DNA of 42,087 nt, from the NCBI GenBank assembly GCA_026645735.1, contig JAPKMT010000030.1, positions 1 to 42,087 on the forward strand, in the 5' to 3' direction. Shown here one piece after another: positions 32,906 to 41,891 of this stretch. Every line of letters starts with the position of its first letter. Within the stretch, counting starts at the first letter, position 1. The notes beneath the pieces are model-generated. The model was not told where the DNA came from. It saw only the letters and a list, made by a program, of their open reading frames with translations, and made no database searches. The DNA comes from Flexilinea sp. Its GTDB lineage: Bacteria > Chloroflexota > Anaerolineae > Anaerolineales > Anaerolineaceae. The position numbers and the translations under genes were made by a program.

Positions 32906-34222
32906 TTACTCGACCGGCGAAACGTCAGTATCCTCGTTTTCGCCGGTTTCATTTAATGCTGCGTCTGTTTCCGAGGTCGTTTGAGATTCTATCGTTAGAA
33001 CAATATCGAATTCTCCAGATTTACAAACATCCGTCATATAGGTTGCATTTTCAACTGCGATTGTATCTTCCGGGATGCCCTGCGTTATCGCCCGTACAAT
33101 GTCTGCCGCTTCTTGACACTCGCCGGATCGGGCAAGGATCAAACCATACATATAATACAATTCCGGAACACGATTATCATAGCTCAACGGTATACCCTCA
33201 ATGATTTCTCCATCCGGGGTAATGCCTCCCTGAATTGCCAGCTTGAAATACTTCAAAGCATCTGAGAATTTGTCAGAACGATAATATTGTGTTGCCAGGT
33301 TCCAATAAAATGTTGTCTCTGTTGGATCCAAATTGATGGCATCTTCGGCTTGTTGAATCGCTTTCGCATATTCACCATTTCCGCTGTACGTTCTTGAAAT
33401 ATAATATGGAGCCCATGGATCATATGGATTCAGTGAGCGGGCTCTTTCAAAAGCTGTGATTGCATCTGAATCCTTACCTGCGGCACGCAAATTTCTTCCG
33501 AGTGCCAGATACAAATCTGCGATGTTAGGATTCATGGAAATGGCGATCTGGAATTCATTGATGGCATCTTCATAATTACCAGTGATTTCGAGTAACAATC
33601 CCCTTGCTCTGTGTGTTTCCATCAAATTATTGCCATTCGTGACACCCAGCCGTGAATACTCTGTGGCTTTTTCCAGTGTATTGAGACTGTCCGCCCCGCT
33701 ATTAATCTGTTCCACTAAAATTTCTGTCTGATAAGCGTAGGTTAGTGCATTGTTCGGATCGATTTCCAATGCCCGATTGAAGGCAGTCTCAGCATCCAGA
33801 TAATTCCCCTGTTTCCCAAGCGCCCAACCGCGGATTGCATGCGCAACTGCATTATTGCTGTTCAATAAAATGGCATTTTCTGCGTTTTTCAAGGCATCTT
33901 CATAATCAGTTTCGAAGATTTGCAATTTGGCAACGTTGATGTAAGTGGATGAATTCTTGGGATCTGAATCAATCGCTTTTTGGTACAACTCAATCGCACG
34001 GGACAGTTTGCCTTCCTGTTCCAACTGTTCCGCTTCATGAATATAGGATTCCGGAGGAGTTGTTGGTGTGCTGGTGGGGATAAAAAGAGGCTGTGTCTCA
34101 GGGACAATCACGATACTGAAATACAGCCCGGCTGCTGCCAATACCATTAATAGGAACAATCGCCAGGGGCTGGATCGTCTCCTTCGATTGTTATAACTGT
34201 ATTTTGAGCCTTTCAGATACAC
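32906..34222 (-). CDS. Membrane-anchored TPR-repeat protein
   Basis: About 438 residues: a short basic cytoplasmic tail with an R-R-R-R run, one transmembrane helix (about 22-42), a Thr/Pro linker, then about eight tetratricopeptide repeats (YIHEAEQLEQEGKLSRAIEL, AVAHAIRGWALGKQGNYLDA, DLYLALGRNLRAAGKDSDA and others), and an acidic C-terminus. TPR proteins act as scaffolds, so the role is unspecified. The frame is open to a TTG at 34282. The GTG at 34222, preceded by GAGGAATGT, is the preferred start. TATAAT (minus strand, 34287-34282) is a possible -10 box without a good -35. Confidence 0.85.
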   Translation of the reverse strand: MYLKGSKYSYNNRRRRSSPWRLFLLMVLAAAGLYFSIVIVPETQPLFIPTSTPTTPPESYIHEAEQLEQEGKLSRAIELYQKAIDSDPKNSSTYINVAKLQIFETDYEDALKNAENAILLNSNNAVAHAIRGWALGKQGNYLDAETAFNRALEIDPNNALTYAYQTEILVEQINSGADSLNTLEKATEYSRLGVTNGNNLMETHRARGLLLEITGNYEDAINEFQIAISMNPNIADLYLALGRNLRAAGKDSDAITAFERARSLNPYDPWAPYYISRTYSGNGEYAKAIQQAEDAINLDPTETTFYWNLATQYYRSDKFSDALKYFKLAIQGGITPDGEIIEGIPLSYDNRVPELYYMYGLILARSGECQEAADIVRAITQGIPEDTIAVENATYMTDVCKSGEFDIVLTIESQTTSETDAALNETGENEDTDVSPVE

Positions 34223-34322
34223 ACATTCCTCAATTCTTTCAGCAGCGCGCTGTCCGATAACTGAACAAAAACACCTATCCAATTATAAACGATTCCATTT
34301 TGCTCGATACGCAGCGTCCATC

Positions 34323-34427
34323 CAGTAATTCGAATTTTGGAGAAGCCATTTGAGAAAAAGGAGAAAACTTGTTGTTGTGTTGTTTATTCGAATGATTCAA
34401 AATATAAGTCTTCATTTCGAATTGAAG
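34323..34427. mobile_element. Internally deleted palindromic MITE (about 105 bp)
   Basis: The left end is CAGTAATTCGAATTTTGGAG and the right end TTCATTTCGAATTG. The left arm of the usual palindrome is present (CTTGTTGTTGTGTTGTTT), but the right arm is missing. Imperfect flanks share CCATC. It lies between the divergent TPR and BMP genes and falls inside the spurious 5' extension of the BMP reading frame. Confidence 0.52.
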
Positions 34428-34554
34428 GCCATCAGAAATTTTGAATTTCAGGAAATCTTGTTTTGGGTAAAAACAGGACTGTCAAAAAAAAAAGAATTTG
34501 TATTTTTTTCAAATTTCGTTGAGGAGATTCAGAAAAAAATGAACGAAATTAAAC

Positions 34555-34583
34555 TGGATATTTTTTGTGTTCGCTTGTATAAT
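34555..34583 (+). promoter_or_regulatory. Candidate promoter of the BMP-ABC transporter locus
   Basis: TGGATA (34555-34560), a 17-nt spacer and a perfect TATAAT (34578-34583) lie about 50 nt upstream of the BMP start codon. The -35 box matches the consensus at 4 of 6 positions. Confidence 0.5.
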
Positions 34584-34631
34584 AATTTTACGAGAATGGA
34601 AACATTTATTCACCCAAATAAGGAGAGAAGA

Positions 34632-35660
34632 ATGAAGAAAATCAGTTTGATTCTTGCAATAATGGTTGTATTGGCCTTTTGTATGCCGGTGATGGCTGCT
34701 GATCCAATTAAGATTTGCCAAGTTACCGATACGGGCGGCGTTGATGATAAATCCTTCAATGAGACAGCCTGGAACGGCGTTTTGCAGGCAGAAAAAGAAT
34801 TTGGTGTAGAGGGAGTCGTCCTGGAATCCACTTCGGATGCAGACTATGCTCCCAATATTGAACAGTTCATCGATGATGAATGTGACCTGATTATCACTGT
34901 CGGATACATGCTGACAGATGCGACCATTGCCGCCTCTGATGATTATCCGGATTTCAAATTCAGCACAATCGATTCCAGCATTTCAAAACCGAATACAGTT
35001 GATCAGGTTTTCCAGACTGATGAAGCTGCATTCCTGGCTGGTTATGTTGCTGCGGCTGTCACGAAAACAGGTGTGATCGGTACGTATGGCGGTATGTGTA
35101 TTCCAACCGTTACGATTTTCATGGATGGATATGCCCGCGGAGCTGCATATTACAATGAGACGCACAATACCGATGTAAAAGTGTTAGGTTGGGATCTTGA
35201 AAAACAAGAAGGAACTTGTGTCGACTCGTTCGGCGATCTGGAAAAAGGCAAGCAAGTTACAATCACGATGATGGATCAGGGTGCTGACATCATTATGCCA
35301 GTGGCCGGACCAGTTGGTGGAGGTACGATTGCTGCAATGGAAGATCGCGGAACCGGTTATGTGATCGGTGTTGATTCAGACTGGTATTATGCATATCCGG
35401 AAAACACAGACTTGATTCTGACCTCTGTTGTGAAAAAGATGGATTCAACCACAATGGAAGTGATTAAATCAGTTGTTGATGGTACCTTTAAGGGTGGCAT
35501 AATTGTTGGAACCCTGGCGACCAAAGGTGTTGATCTGGCTCCGTTCCATGATTTGGAATCGGTTGTCCCAGCGGATGTTGTTGCAGACTTGGACCCCATT
35601 CGCGAAAAAATCATCAATGGTGAAATCGAACTGAATCCTGTTTTCAAACAGGTAAAGTAA
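34632..35660 (+). CDS. BMP/PnrA-family substrate-binding protein of a nucleoside ABC importer
   Basis: A 342-residue periplasmic-type binding protein. A signal peptide (MKKISLILAIMVVLAFCMPVMA) is followed by the family start IKICQVTDTGGVDDKSFNETAWNG. Further signatures are LIITVGYML, FQTDEAAFLAGYVAA, GTYGGMCIPTVTIFMDGYARG and VIGVDSDWY. The family binds purine nucleosides, and the adjacent NupO/P/Q-like genes support that. The ATG at 34632 follows AAGGAGAG. The frame is open 94 codons further upstream, but that part includes a mobile element. No typical lipobox is visible, although Cys17 lies near. The terminator that follows suggests the binding protein is expressed above the membrane parts. 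Confidence 0.93.
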   Translation: MKKISLILAIMVVLAFCMPVMAADPIKICQVTDTGGVDDKSFNETAWNGVLQAEKEFGVEGVVLESTSDADYAPNIEQFIDDECDLIITVGYMLTDATIAASDDYPDFKFSTIDSSISKPNTVDQVFQTDEAAFLAGYVAAAVTKTGVIGTYGGMCIPTVTIFMDGYARGAAYYNETHNTDVKVLGWDLEKQEGTCVDSFGDLEKGKQVTITMMDQGADIIMPVAGPVGGGTIAAMEDRGTGYVIGVDSDWYYAYPENTDLILTSVVKKMDSTTMEVIKSVVDGTFKGGIIVGTLATKGVDLAPFHDLESVVPADVVADLDPIREKIINGEIELNPVFKQVK

Positions 35661-35680
35661 TATCAAATTCAGTGACAATA

Positions 35681-35714
35681 AAAAAGGAGGCGGTATTTAT
35701 CCGTCTCTTTTTTT
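35681..35714 (+). terminator. Rho-independent terminator after the BMP gene
   Basis: Arm AAAAAGGAGGCGG (35681-35693) pairs with CCGTCTCTTTTTT (35701-35713) with two G-U wobbles and a 7-nt loop, followed by T residues. It lies 20 nt after the BMP stop. Partial read-through would explain unequal expression of binding protein and transporter. Confidence 0.8.
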
Positions 35715-35764
35715 ATATCTGCAAAGCATGATTGGTTCCATTTCGGAAAGCTTTTGAAACAAAA

Positions 35765-35866
35765 TCAAATCTTCAACATTATGGAGAATTTTCTGTTCTG
35801 TTTTTCTTAAACGTAGTGCAAAAACAACAGAAAAGCAACTCACTCTCCCCAGATTTCAACTCGCCG
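35765..35866. mobile_element. Heavily decayed palindromic MITE next to copy F
   Basis: TCAACATTATGGAGAA resembles the left end, and CCAGATTTCAACTCGCCG the right end. The centre TTTTCTGTTCTGTTTTT pairs with AAAAACAACAGAAAA apart from one bulge. The boundaries are approximate and no target duplication could be assigned. It ends 10 bp before copy F, a second case of two elements side by side. Confidence 0.42.
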
Positions 35867-35876
35867 GGTGAAAATT

Positions 35877-35999
35877 CATTAATTCGAAAGATGGAAAGAA
35901 TTCATTGTTGTTCTTATGGTTTTACGCTTCGCGCAAAACCATAAGAACAACAAATTTTCTTTCTTTGTTCGGAAGGTTAATCCATATTTCGAATTACTG
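35877..35999. mobile_element. Full-length palindromic MITE, copy F (123 bp)
   Basis: The left end is CATTAATTCGAAAGATGG and the right end CCATATTTCGAATTACTG. A 23-bp stem spans 35905-35927 and 35931-35953, loop TTC, with one A/C mismatch beside the loop. The variable segment TTCTTATGG is mirrored by CCATAAGAA and differs strongly from other copies. Flanks GTGAAAATT (35868-35876) and GTGGAAATT (36000-36008) agree at 8 of 9 positions. Confidence 0.89.
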
Positions 36000-36008
36000 G
36001 TGGAAATT

Positions 36009-36217
36009 TGCTGGATAGATGCTTTTTGGGGATGATGATAAAATTATTTGAAGTTTGAAAAAAATCAGTCACATTATAAATTTTTCAATAGAAATATTTA
36101 ATATAATTTTTTTGACATTCTTAGTTTGAAAATCGCAAAAACGGGTTAAAGAATATACCATTATCAATCTCCACCCGTGTTTCTTTTCCAAAAAAATTTC
36201 CATAAGAGGAGAAGAAG
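36009..36217 (+). other. AT-rich leader region of the ABC transporter genes
   Basis: This 209-nt stretch before the ABC gene contains TATAAT at 36102-36107 and TTGACA at 36112-36117, but these are not in promoter order and no well-spaced -35/-10 pair was found. A purine-rich AAGAGGAGAAG ribosome site ends the region. A promoter here is likely but not located. Confidence 0.3.
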
Positions 36218-37783
36218 ATGACTCCAGTACTTGAATTAACAGGAATTACAAAACAGTTTCCCGGAGTTCTGGCTAACGATCATATCGATTTAAAGCTGGA
36301 AAAGGGGGAAATTCTGGCGCTACTGGGTGAAAACGGCGCCGGAAAATCCACATTAATGAATATCTTGTATGGATTATATCAACCGGACAGTGGAACAATT
36401 TTCGTCAATGGAAAGCAAATTGATGTTCATTCTTCGATAGATGCGATTCGAGCCGGAATCGGAATGGTGCATCAGCATTTTATGCTGATTCCTGTTTTTA
36501 CAGTGACGGATAATGTCATGTTAGGCGAGGAATCACTTGTATTGGGTGATTTTCTGGACCGAAAAACAGCGGCTGCCAGGATCAGGAAAATTTCCGAACA
36601 ATACAATCTGGACGTGGATCCCAATGCAATGGTAGGTGATTTACCTGTAGGGGTCCAACAGCGCGTAGAAATTATTAAATTGTTGTATCGTGATGCAAGC
36701 ATCCTTATATTTGATGAACCCACAGCAGTACTAACCCCTCAGGAAGCAGATGAACTTTTTAAAATTATGCGATCGCTGTCTGAACAAGGAAAATCGATTA
36801 TTTTTATTACGCATAAACTTCGTGAAGTATTGGAGTATTCCGATCGAATCATGGTAATTCGGCGCGGTAAGGTGATCGGGGAGACAACTCCTTCTGATGC
36901 GGATCAGGAAAAACTGGCTGAGATGATGGTAGGACGGGCAGTCAATCTGAATCAGGATAAAAAGAAAGCACAAAAAGGCGAAATTGTCCTGCAGGCGAAA
37001 GACCTTGTCGTTGCTGATTCTACAAAAAAAATTACGGTACATAGCATAACTTTTACGCTCTACAGCGGAGAAATACTCGGAATTGCCGGGGTTCAGGGCA
37101 ACGGTCAGACTGAATTGGAAGAAGCCGTAACTGGTATGCGTGACTTCGAAAGCGGCGAAATCCAGATTTCCGGTAAAGTAATTCGTAAAATCAAACCACG
37201 GGAATTTGTTGAAGCAGGTGGGGCTCATGTACCGGAGGATCGTCAGCGTGACGGGTTGATTCTCAGTTTTCCGGTTGAAGATAACCTGATGCTCTGCACG
37301 TATTATAAGCCGCCGTTTTCGATTAACGGCATTTTAGACCGCAAAGAAATTCGCAGAAATGCTCAAACCCTGATTTCTGAATTTGATGTGCGAACTCCCA
37401 GTCCGCTGACTGATGTCGGAACCTTGTCAGGTGGAAATCAGCAGAAAGTGATTGTTGCCCGTGAGTTAAGCAGAAACAACCGATTGATTGTTGCTTCTCA
37501 ACCAACCCGGGGTTTGGATGTCGGCTCTATCGAATACATTCATGGACAATTATTGAAAAAAAGGGATGAAGGATGCGGAATCCTGTTGATTTCTTCAGAA
37601 CTGGATGAGATCATGGAATTGTCAGACCGGATCCTTGTTATGTACAAAGGGGAAGCCATTGTGACAGTCGATGCAGATGCAGTTTCAAAATCAGAAATCG
37701 GACTGTATATGGCCGGCATCAGCCAGCAGAGAATTCCCGGATCTTCTGAAACCGCAGCTGAGAAATCTTCAATGGGGGAATGA
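36218..37783 (+). CDS. ABC transporter ATP-binding protein, sugar/nucleoside type (NupO-like)
   Basis: A 521-residue double ATPase. The first nucleotide-binding domain has Walker A GENGAGKST, a signature-like LPVGVQQRVEI and Walker B ILIFDEPTAVLTPQE. The second has a modified P-loop (GVQGNGQTEL, no K-[ST]), signature LSGGNQQKV and RLIVASQPTRGLD in place of a standard Walker B. This asymmetry is normal for CUT2/BMP-type importers. The C-terminus is rich in Ser and Glu. It overlaps the next gene by 4 nt (ATGA) and is part of a canonical ATPase-permease-permease operon. Confidence 0.95.
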   Translation: MTPVLELTGITKQFPGVLANDHIDLKLEKGEILALLGENGAGKSTLMNILYGLYQPDSGTIFVNGKQIDVHSSIDAIRAGIGMVHQHFMLIPVFTVTDNVMLGEESLVLGDFLDRKTAAARIRKISEQYNLDVDPNAMVGDLPVGVQQRVEIIKLLYRDASILIFDEPTAVLTPQEADELFKIMRSLSEQGKSIIFITHKLREVLEYSDRIMVIRRGKVIGETTPSDADQEKLAEMMVGRAVNLNQDKKKAQKGEIVLQAKDLVVADSTKKITVHSITFTLYSGEILGIAGVQGNGQTELEEAVTGMRDFESGEIQISGKVIRKIKPREFVEAGGAHVPEDRQRDGLILSFPVEDNLMLCTYYKPPFSINGILDRKEIRRNAQTLISEFDVRTPSPLTDVGTLSGGNQQKVIVARELSRNNRLIVASQPTRGLDVGSIEYIHGQLLKKRDEGCGILLISSELDEIMELSDRILVMYKGEAIVTVDADAVSKSEIGLYMAGISQQRIPGSSETAAEKSSMGE

Positions 37784-39087
37784 CTATGAGCGCATTGAAT
37801 AATGATACTGAACAGAAAAAGAATGAAGCGAAACAAGCCGGTGAAATTTTTCTCCAGGAATTGTCACGAAAACCATCCAATAATAATAGTTTCTTTTCAA
37901 AATTGTGGTCTGCCATCCAGATCCCGTTTCTGGCCATCCTATCCGGTTTGTTTCTGGGAGCGCTAATTATCATCTTTACTTCACCGGATGTTTACGAAGC
38001 TTTTGGTAAAGGACTGGGGACAGGATTTAAAGCGGTTTTTTCCGTTGTGGGGAATGCATATGGTGCCTTATTTGCAGGTGCTTTCGGCAGCCCGTCAAAA
38101 ATCATGGAGGCTTTGCGGACCGGTGAAAAAATTGACCGTGTGTTCAAACCGATTAGCCAGAGCCTGGTTGAAACCACTCCGTATCTTCTGTCCGGTCTGG
38201 CTTTGGCACTTGGTTTTCGTGCCGGTATTTTTAATGTTGGCGGCGAAGGGCAGATTTATGTGGGCGGGACTGCAGCGGCCTTTGTCGGATTTGCTTTTGC
38301 CGATTTACCGAGAGCCATTCATTTGCCGTTATCGGTGCTGGTGGGAATTATCGCCGGAGGTATCTGGGGTTTTATTCCAGGCTGGTTGAAAGCAAAAACG
38401 GGTTCACATGAGGTGATTAACACCATCATGCTGAATTATATAGCGCTGCGTCTGGTAGAATTTTTGCTGACCGGACCGATGACCAAAATTGGCAGCGGTG
38501 GAATGCCCATTTCCAATCCCGTTCAGGAATCAGCAAGAATTCCGCTGATTTTTAAAAAACCATTGACGCTGCATTATGGTTTTTTCTTTGCACTGATCAT
38601 GGCGGTGCTAATCTGGTTTTTCCTTTTCAAAACCAAATGGGGATTTAATCTTCAAATGGCTGGAGCCAACAAACATGCAGCCAAATATGCCGGATTGAAT
38701 ATTGGAATTTGGACTGTATTGGGAATGACGATTTCGGGTGCATTGAATGGCTTGTGCGGTGCCAATCAAGTGTTAGGCGTGACCTATACGATGGGCCTGG
38801 GTGTCTCCGCGGGATACGGTTTTGATTCCATCGCGCTGGCTTTATTGGCGAACAATAATCCGTTGGGATGCATCCTTTCCGCTCTTTTGTTCGGACTGCT
38901 GAGAACGGGATCGCGAAATATGATGTCGAATACAGGTATCCCGCTGGATATCGTTTCCATCGTTCAGGCTTTTATCCTGATGTTTATTGCAGCACCGGCA
39001 ATTATCCGAACGGTCTATCATCTGCGAGCGAAGAAAGTGCAGGCGCCAACTGCAGTCAATGTTTCCGGCTGGGGAGGGAATCGATGA
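37780..39087 (+). CDS. ABC transporter permease (NupP-like)
   Basis: A 435-residue membrane protein of the BPD_transp_2 (branched-chain/sugar/nucleoside) family. A long polar N-terminus of about 45 residues precedes about nine hydrophobic segments. Family motifs are LALGFRAGIFNVGGEGQIYVGG, the EAA-like GWLKAKTGSHEVINTIMLNYIA and AGANKHAAKYAGLNI. It overlaps the ATPase gene and the second permease by 4 nt each (ATGA), implying tight coupling. An alternative ATG lies 6 nt downstream. It should pair with the 39084-40349 product to form the translocation channel. Confidence 0.94.
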   Translation: MTMSALNNDTEQKKNEAKQAGEIFLQELSRKPSNNNSFFSKLWSAIQIPFLAILSGLFLGALIIIFTSPDVYEAFGKGLGTGFKAVFSVVGNAYGALFAGAFGSPSKIMEALRTGEKIDRVFKPISQSLVETTPYLLSGLALALGFRAGIFNVGGEGQIYVGGTAAAFVGFAFADLPRAIHLPLSVLVGIIAGGIWGFIPGWLKAKTGSHEVINTIMLNYIALRLVEFLLTGPMTKIGSGGMPISNPVQESARIPLIFKKPLTLHYGFFFALIMAVLIWFFLFKTKWGFNLQMAGANKHAAKYAGLNIGIWTVLGMTISGALNGLCGANQVLGVTYTMGLGVSAGYGFDSIALALLANNNPLGCILSALLFGLLRTGSRNMMSNTGIPLDIVSIVQAFILMFIAAPAIIRTVYHLRAKKVQAPTAVNVSGWGGNR

Positions 39088-40349
39088 TGAAAACGAAACC
39101 TGTTTATCTGAAACATGCAGTCAGCCCGCGGGATCGTATTATGGGATTTGTTTTTCTCATTTTGGGGCTTTTTGTGCTGCTGGTCTTTAATAAAAATTTT
39201 TCTTCAGAGACGATCACAACATTTGCGATGACACCTGGCGGTATTTCCCGCGGTGTGATGACCGACTGGCTGATCCAGACGAATCGTACGCTGTGGATTT
39301 GCGGTATTCTGCTTTTTCTGATTGGTATATACCAATTTATTTTTGGTTTTGGACATCGATCGAATCTGATTCTGGTTTTAGTTTCTCTGATATTTGTCTT
39401 TTCATTTATCGTCTATGTCGCAGCCAATAAAATGCTGAATTTGGCAGGATTACTGGCATCTGCGTTGGCAATGGCGGTTCCAATTATTTTGGGCGGCTTT
39501 TGTGGAATTCTGTGCGAACGGGCAGGAGTTGTTAATATTGCGATAGAAGGCATGATGTTGATGGGCGCAATGCTGGGTTCAGTTGTAGGTTCTGCGACGA
39601 AAAATATCTGGTTTGGTCTGGCAGCAGCCATGCTGGGCGGAGGTATTCTGGCATTGGTTCATGCCTGGCTGTCGATCAAATACAAAATTAACCAGATAGT
39701 GTCCGGTACGGTCATTAATATCTTTTCAACTGGCATGACCAGTTACATATCCTCAATGTATTTGCAGGATTTCCCAAATCTTAATAAAACACCACGCTTT
39801 CCAAGCGTTGCTATTCCCGGATTGGCGGATATACCGTTTATCGGGCCGATCATATTCGATAACAGCTTGTTCGTATATGGAATGTTTCTTTTATTGATCC
39901 TGCTGCAGTTCGGTTTGTTTAAGACTCGCTGGGGTTTGCGTCTGCGGGCAGTTGGCGAACATCCGAAAGCGGCTGACACCCTGGGCATTAACGTCTTCAA
40001 AACGCGTTATATGGCTGTCATTCTGGGCGGATTGCTGGCAGGATTTGCCGGTGCATATTTTTCACTCGGATCAGTCGGCCGGTTTGATGAGGGTATGACC
40101 TCCGGCAAAGGCTTTATTGGCCTGGCTGCGATGATCTTTGGAAACTGGATTCCCTTTCGCACGATGTTAGCCGGAATATTATTCGGTTTTGCCGATTCAC
40201 TGTCCTCTTCCGTCTCAATCCTCGGATCTTCCATCCCAGGGCAGTTCATTAATATGCTGCCTTATCTGGTAACGATTATTGTATTGGCCGGAGTTGTCGG
40301 AAGCAGTTCAGGTCCGGCAGCCAGTGGCACCCCATACGAAAAAGAGTAA
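39084..40349 (+). CDS. ABC transporter permease (NupQ-like)
   Basis: About 421 residues with about ten hydrophobic segments and the BPD_transp_2 pattern: GGFCGILCERAGVVNIAIEGMML, then HAWLSIKYKINQIVSGTVINIF and LRAVGEHPKAADTLGINVFKTRY. It has two or three extra N-terminal helices compared with many NupQ proteins. The reading frame is open upstream to 38868, but ATG 39084 behind GGGGAGGG gives the family N-terminus and a 4-nt overlap with the first permease. It ends the importer operon. Confidence 0.94.
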   Translation: MMKTKPVYLKHAVSPRDRIMGFVFLILGLFVLLVFNKNFSSETITTFAMTPGGISRGVMTDWLIQTNRTLWICGILLFLIGIYQFIFGFGHRSNLILVLVSLIFVFSFIVYVAANKMLNLAGLLASALAMAVPIILGGFCGILCERAGVVNIAIEGMMLMGAMLGSVVGSATKNIWFGLAAAMLGGGILALVHAWLSIKYKINQIVSGTVINIFSTGMTSYISSMYLQDFPNLNKTPRFPSVAIPGLADIPFIGPIIFDNSLFVYGMFLLLILLQFGLFKTRWGLRLRAVGEHPKAADTLGINVFKTRYMAVILGGLLAGFAGAYFSLGSVGRFDEGMTSGKGFIGLAAMIFGNWIPFRTMLAGILFGFADSLSSSVSILGSSIPGQFINMLPYLVTIIVLAGVVGSSSGPAASGTPYEKE

Positions 40350-40365
40350 ACCGGTTTTCAACATA

Positions 40366-40399
40366 CAAAAAGAACTCTGAATTTTTGGAGTTCTTTTTG
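40366..40399. terminator. Bidirectional terminator between the permease and cupin genes
   Basis: A perfect 12-bp inverted repeat (CAAAAAGAACTC / GAGTTCTTTTTG; loop 40378-40387) lies between convergent stop codons, with A/T-rich stem ends that give a T run in both directions. Confidence 0.82.
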
Positions 40400-40403
40400 C
40401 GTG

Positions 40404-40745
40404 CTACTTTCGTCCGAAGTCGTCTTCGATGCGGACGATGTCATCTTCCGGACAGATCCCGATTTGCGTTTCAATGAGTACAAGCATTGTGTCTGAATCG
40501 TTTTCGACGCGATGAGGCTGTTCTTTATCAATTTGGATGACATCTCCAGCTTTAATCGGAAAAGTTTTTTCTCCCAGCGTCATTTTTCCGGTTCCTTCAA
40601 CAATGACCCAGACCTCTGAGCGCATGCGGTGGAATTGTAACGATAAGCGTTTCTGTGGAAAGACCATAATGCGTTTTACGCGGTAACCGGATTCAAAAAG
40701 ATATTCTTCCCATCGACCCCAGGGGCGATTATCGAAATCGATCAT
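40404..40745 (-). CDS. Cupin protein like the C-terminal domain of mannose-6-phosphate isomerase / ManC
   Basis: A 113-residue single cupin. The segments RPWGRWEEYLFESGYRVKRI, SLQFHRMRSEVWVIVEGTG and VIQIDKEQPHRVEN match the type II mannose-6-phosphate isomerase domain found at the C-terminus of bifunctional ManC proteins, with metal ligands His, Glu and a C-terminal His. Here it stands alone, without the guanylyltransferase part. AAAGGAAA precedes the ATG. It lies 21 nt after ddl, so it is probably cotranscribed with it. Whether it isomerises a sugar phosphate or is a regulatory cupin cannot be told from sequence. Confidence 0.85.
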   Translation of the reverse strand: MIDFDNRPWGRWEEYLFESGYRVKRIMVFPQKRLSLQFHRMRSEVWVIVEGTGKMTLGEKTFPIKAGDVIQIDKEQPHRVENDSDTMLVLIETQIGICPEDDIVRIEDDFGRK

Positions 40746-40766
40746 AACGAGTTTCCTTTCTTTTAC

Positions 40767-41807
40767 TTAATTGCAGTGATTAATAATTTGATTGCATAAA
40801 TCCGCATAAGGAATGTGGCTTGCAGCGGCTTCTTTGGGAAGCAGACTATTGGGTGTCATTCCAGGAAGCGTGTTCGCTTCCAGACAGTAGAAATCTCCGC
40901 TGGAATCCGTCTTGAAATCGATTCTCGAATAATAACCGAGTTTCAGTACGTTATGAATTTTTACAGCGGCCAGCTGCATGGCTTCTGATAGTTCCCAGGA
41001 AATTTCTGCCGGACATATTTCAGCGGTTAATCCAGGCTGATATTTTTTTTCGTAATCGAACCAGCCATCTTTGGGAATGATTTCGATGACTGGCAACGGC
41101 TTTTGATCGAGGATCCCGACACAAAATTCACGACCATCTAAATACTTCTCAATAATAATTTCTTTGTCACAGGCGGCAGCTTTTTGGATGCCTGATAATA
41201 ATTCATCCATACTTGAAGCAATGCTGACACCAATGCTGGATCCTCCATTGACCGGTTTGATGACACAGGGAAGTCCGATTTTACCGATCTTTTCAAAATT
41301 CGGTTGATGCGTGTCGCGTAAATATATCCATGGGGAAGTCGGCAGGCCATTCGCATATAGGATCTGTTTGGTCAGATTTTTATCCATGGCCAGAACACAA
41401 CCTGGAAAACTGGACCCGCTGTAATGAATATTCAGCAGGTCAAACGTAGCCTGAATCTGACCATTTTCGCCTGCATTTCCATGCAGACCGAGGAAAACTG
41501 CGTCCGCCAGGCGGCATATTTCCAATACATTTTTACCAAAGAACATTCCAGTATCCGGATTCCGTTCGACCCACATTTTTTTAAGATCCGGTGGTACAGT
41601 AGGTATTGGATAATGACATGGGACATAGTCTGGATTTTTTTTGAACAACGACAACAGCCCGGCGGCAGGTTCTTTTATTCCGAGGAATGCATCTACCAGG
41701 ACAACAGCATGTCCATTTTCGGCTAATGCATTACTGATCATACATCCTGATGAGAGCGATACGTCTCTTTCAGGCGAATAACCTCCTGCAAGTACGACTA
41801 CTTTCAT
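40767..41807 (-). CDS. ddl: D-alanine--D-alanine ligase
   Basis: ATP-grasp ligase making D-Ala-D-Ala, the substrate of MurF encoded at 1083-2507. Motifs: LAGGYSPERDVSLSSG at the N-terminus, VFLGLHGNAGENGQIQATFDLL, YSGSSFPGCVLAMDK, CVIKPVNGGSSIGVS, REFCVGIL and RIDFKTDSSGDFYCLEANTLPGMT (metal-binding E-x-N). The 346-residue length is normal. AGGGAA lies 7 nt before the ATG. TCCGGA repeats (41833-41838 and 41841-41846) upstream could be an operator, but this is untested. Confidence 0.95.
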   Translation of the reverse strand: MKVVVLAGGYSPERDVSLSSGCMISNALAENGHAVVLVDAFLGIKEPAAGLLSLFKKNPDYVPCHYPIPTVPPDLKKMWVERNPDTGMFFGKNVLEICRLADAVFLGLHGNAGENGQIQATFDLLNIHYSGSSFPGCVLAMDKNLTKQILYANGLPTSPWIYLRDTHQPNFEKIGKIGLPCVIKPVNGGSSIGVSIASSMDELLSGIQKAAACDKEIIIEKYLDGREFCVGILDQKPLPVIEIIPKDGWFDYEKKYQPGLTAEICPAEISWELSEAMQLAAVKIHNVLKLGYYSRIDFKTDSSGDFYCLEANTLPGMTPNSLLPKEAAASHIPYADLCNQIINHCN

Positions 41808-41891
41808 ATATATTCCCTATAAAAAATAAATTTCCGGAGATCCGGATATTCCAATTTTCATTGAAAATTTTATCATGATCCTGAACAAACC

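Noticed and set aside
34350..34631. 94-residue extension of the BMP protein
   Set aside because: It covers a deleted mobile element and would bury the signal peptide; the ATG at 34632 has a strong ribosome site.
36102..36117. TATAAT and TTGACA upstream of the ABC gene as a promoter
   Set aside because: They are in the wrong order for the plus strand, and no properly spaced partner was found.
38868..39083. 72-residue extension of the second permease
   Set aside because: It is a shadow frame of the first permease gene; ATG 39084 has a strong ribosome site and the usual 4-nt overlap.
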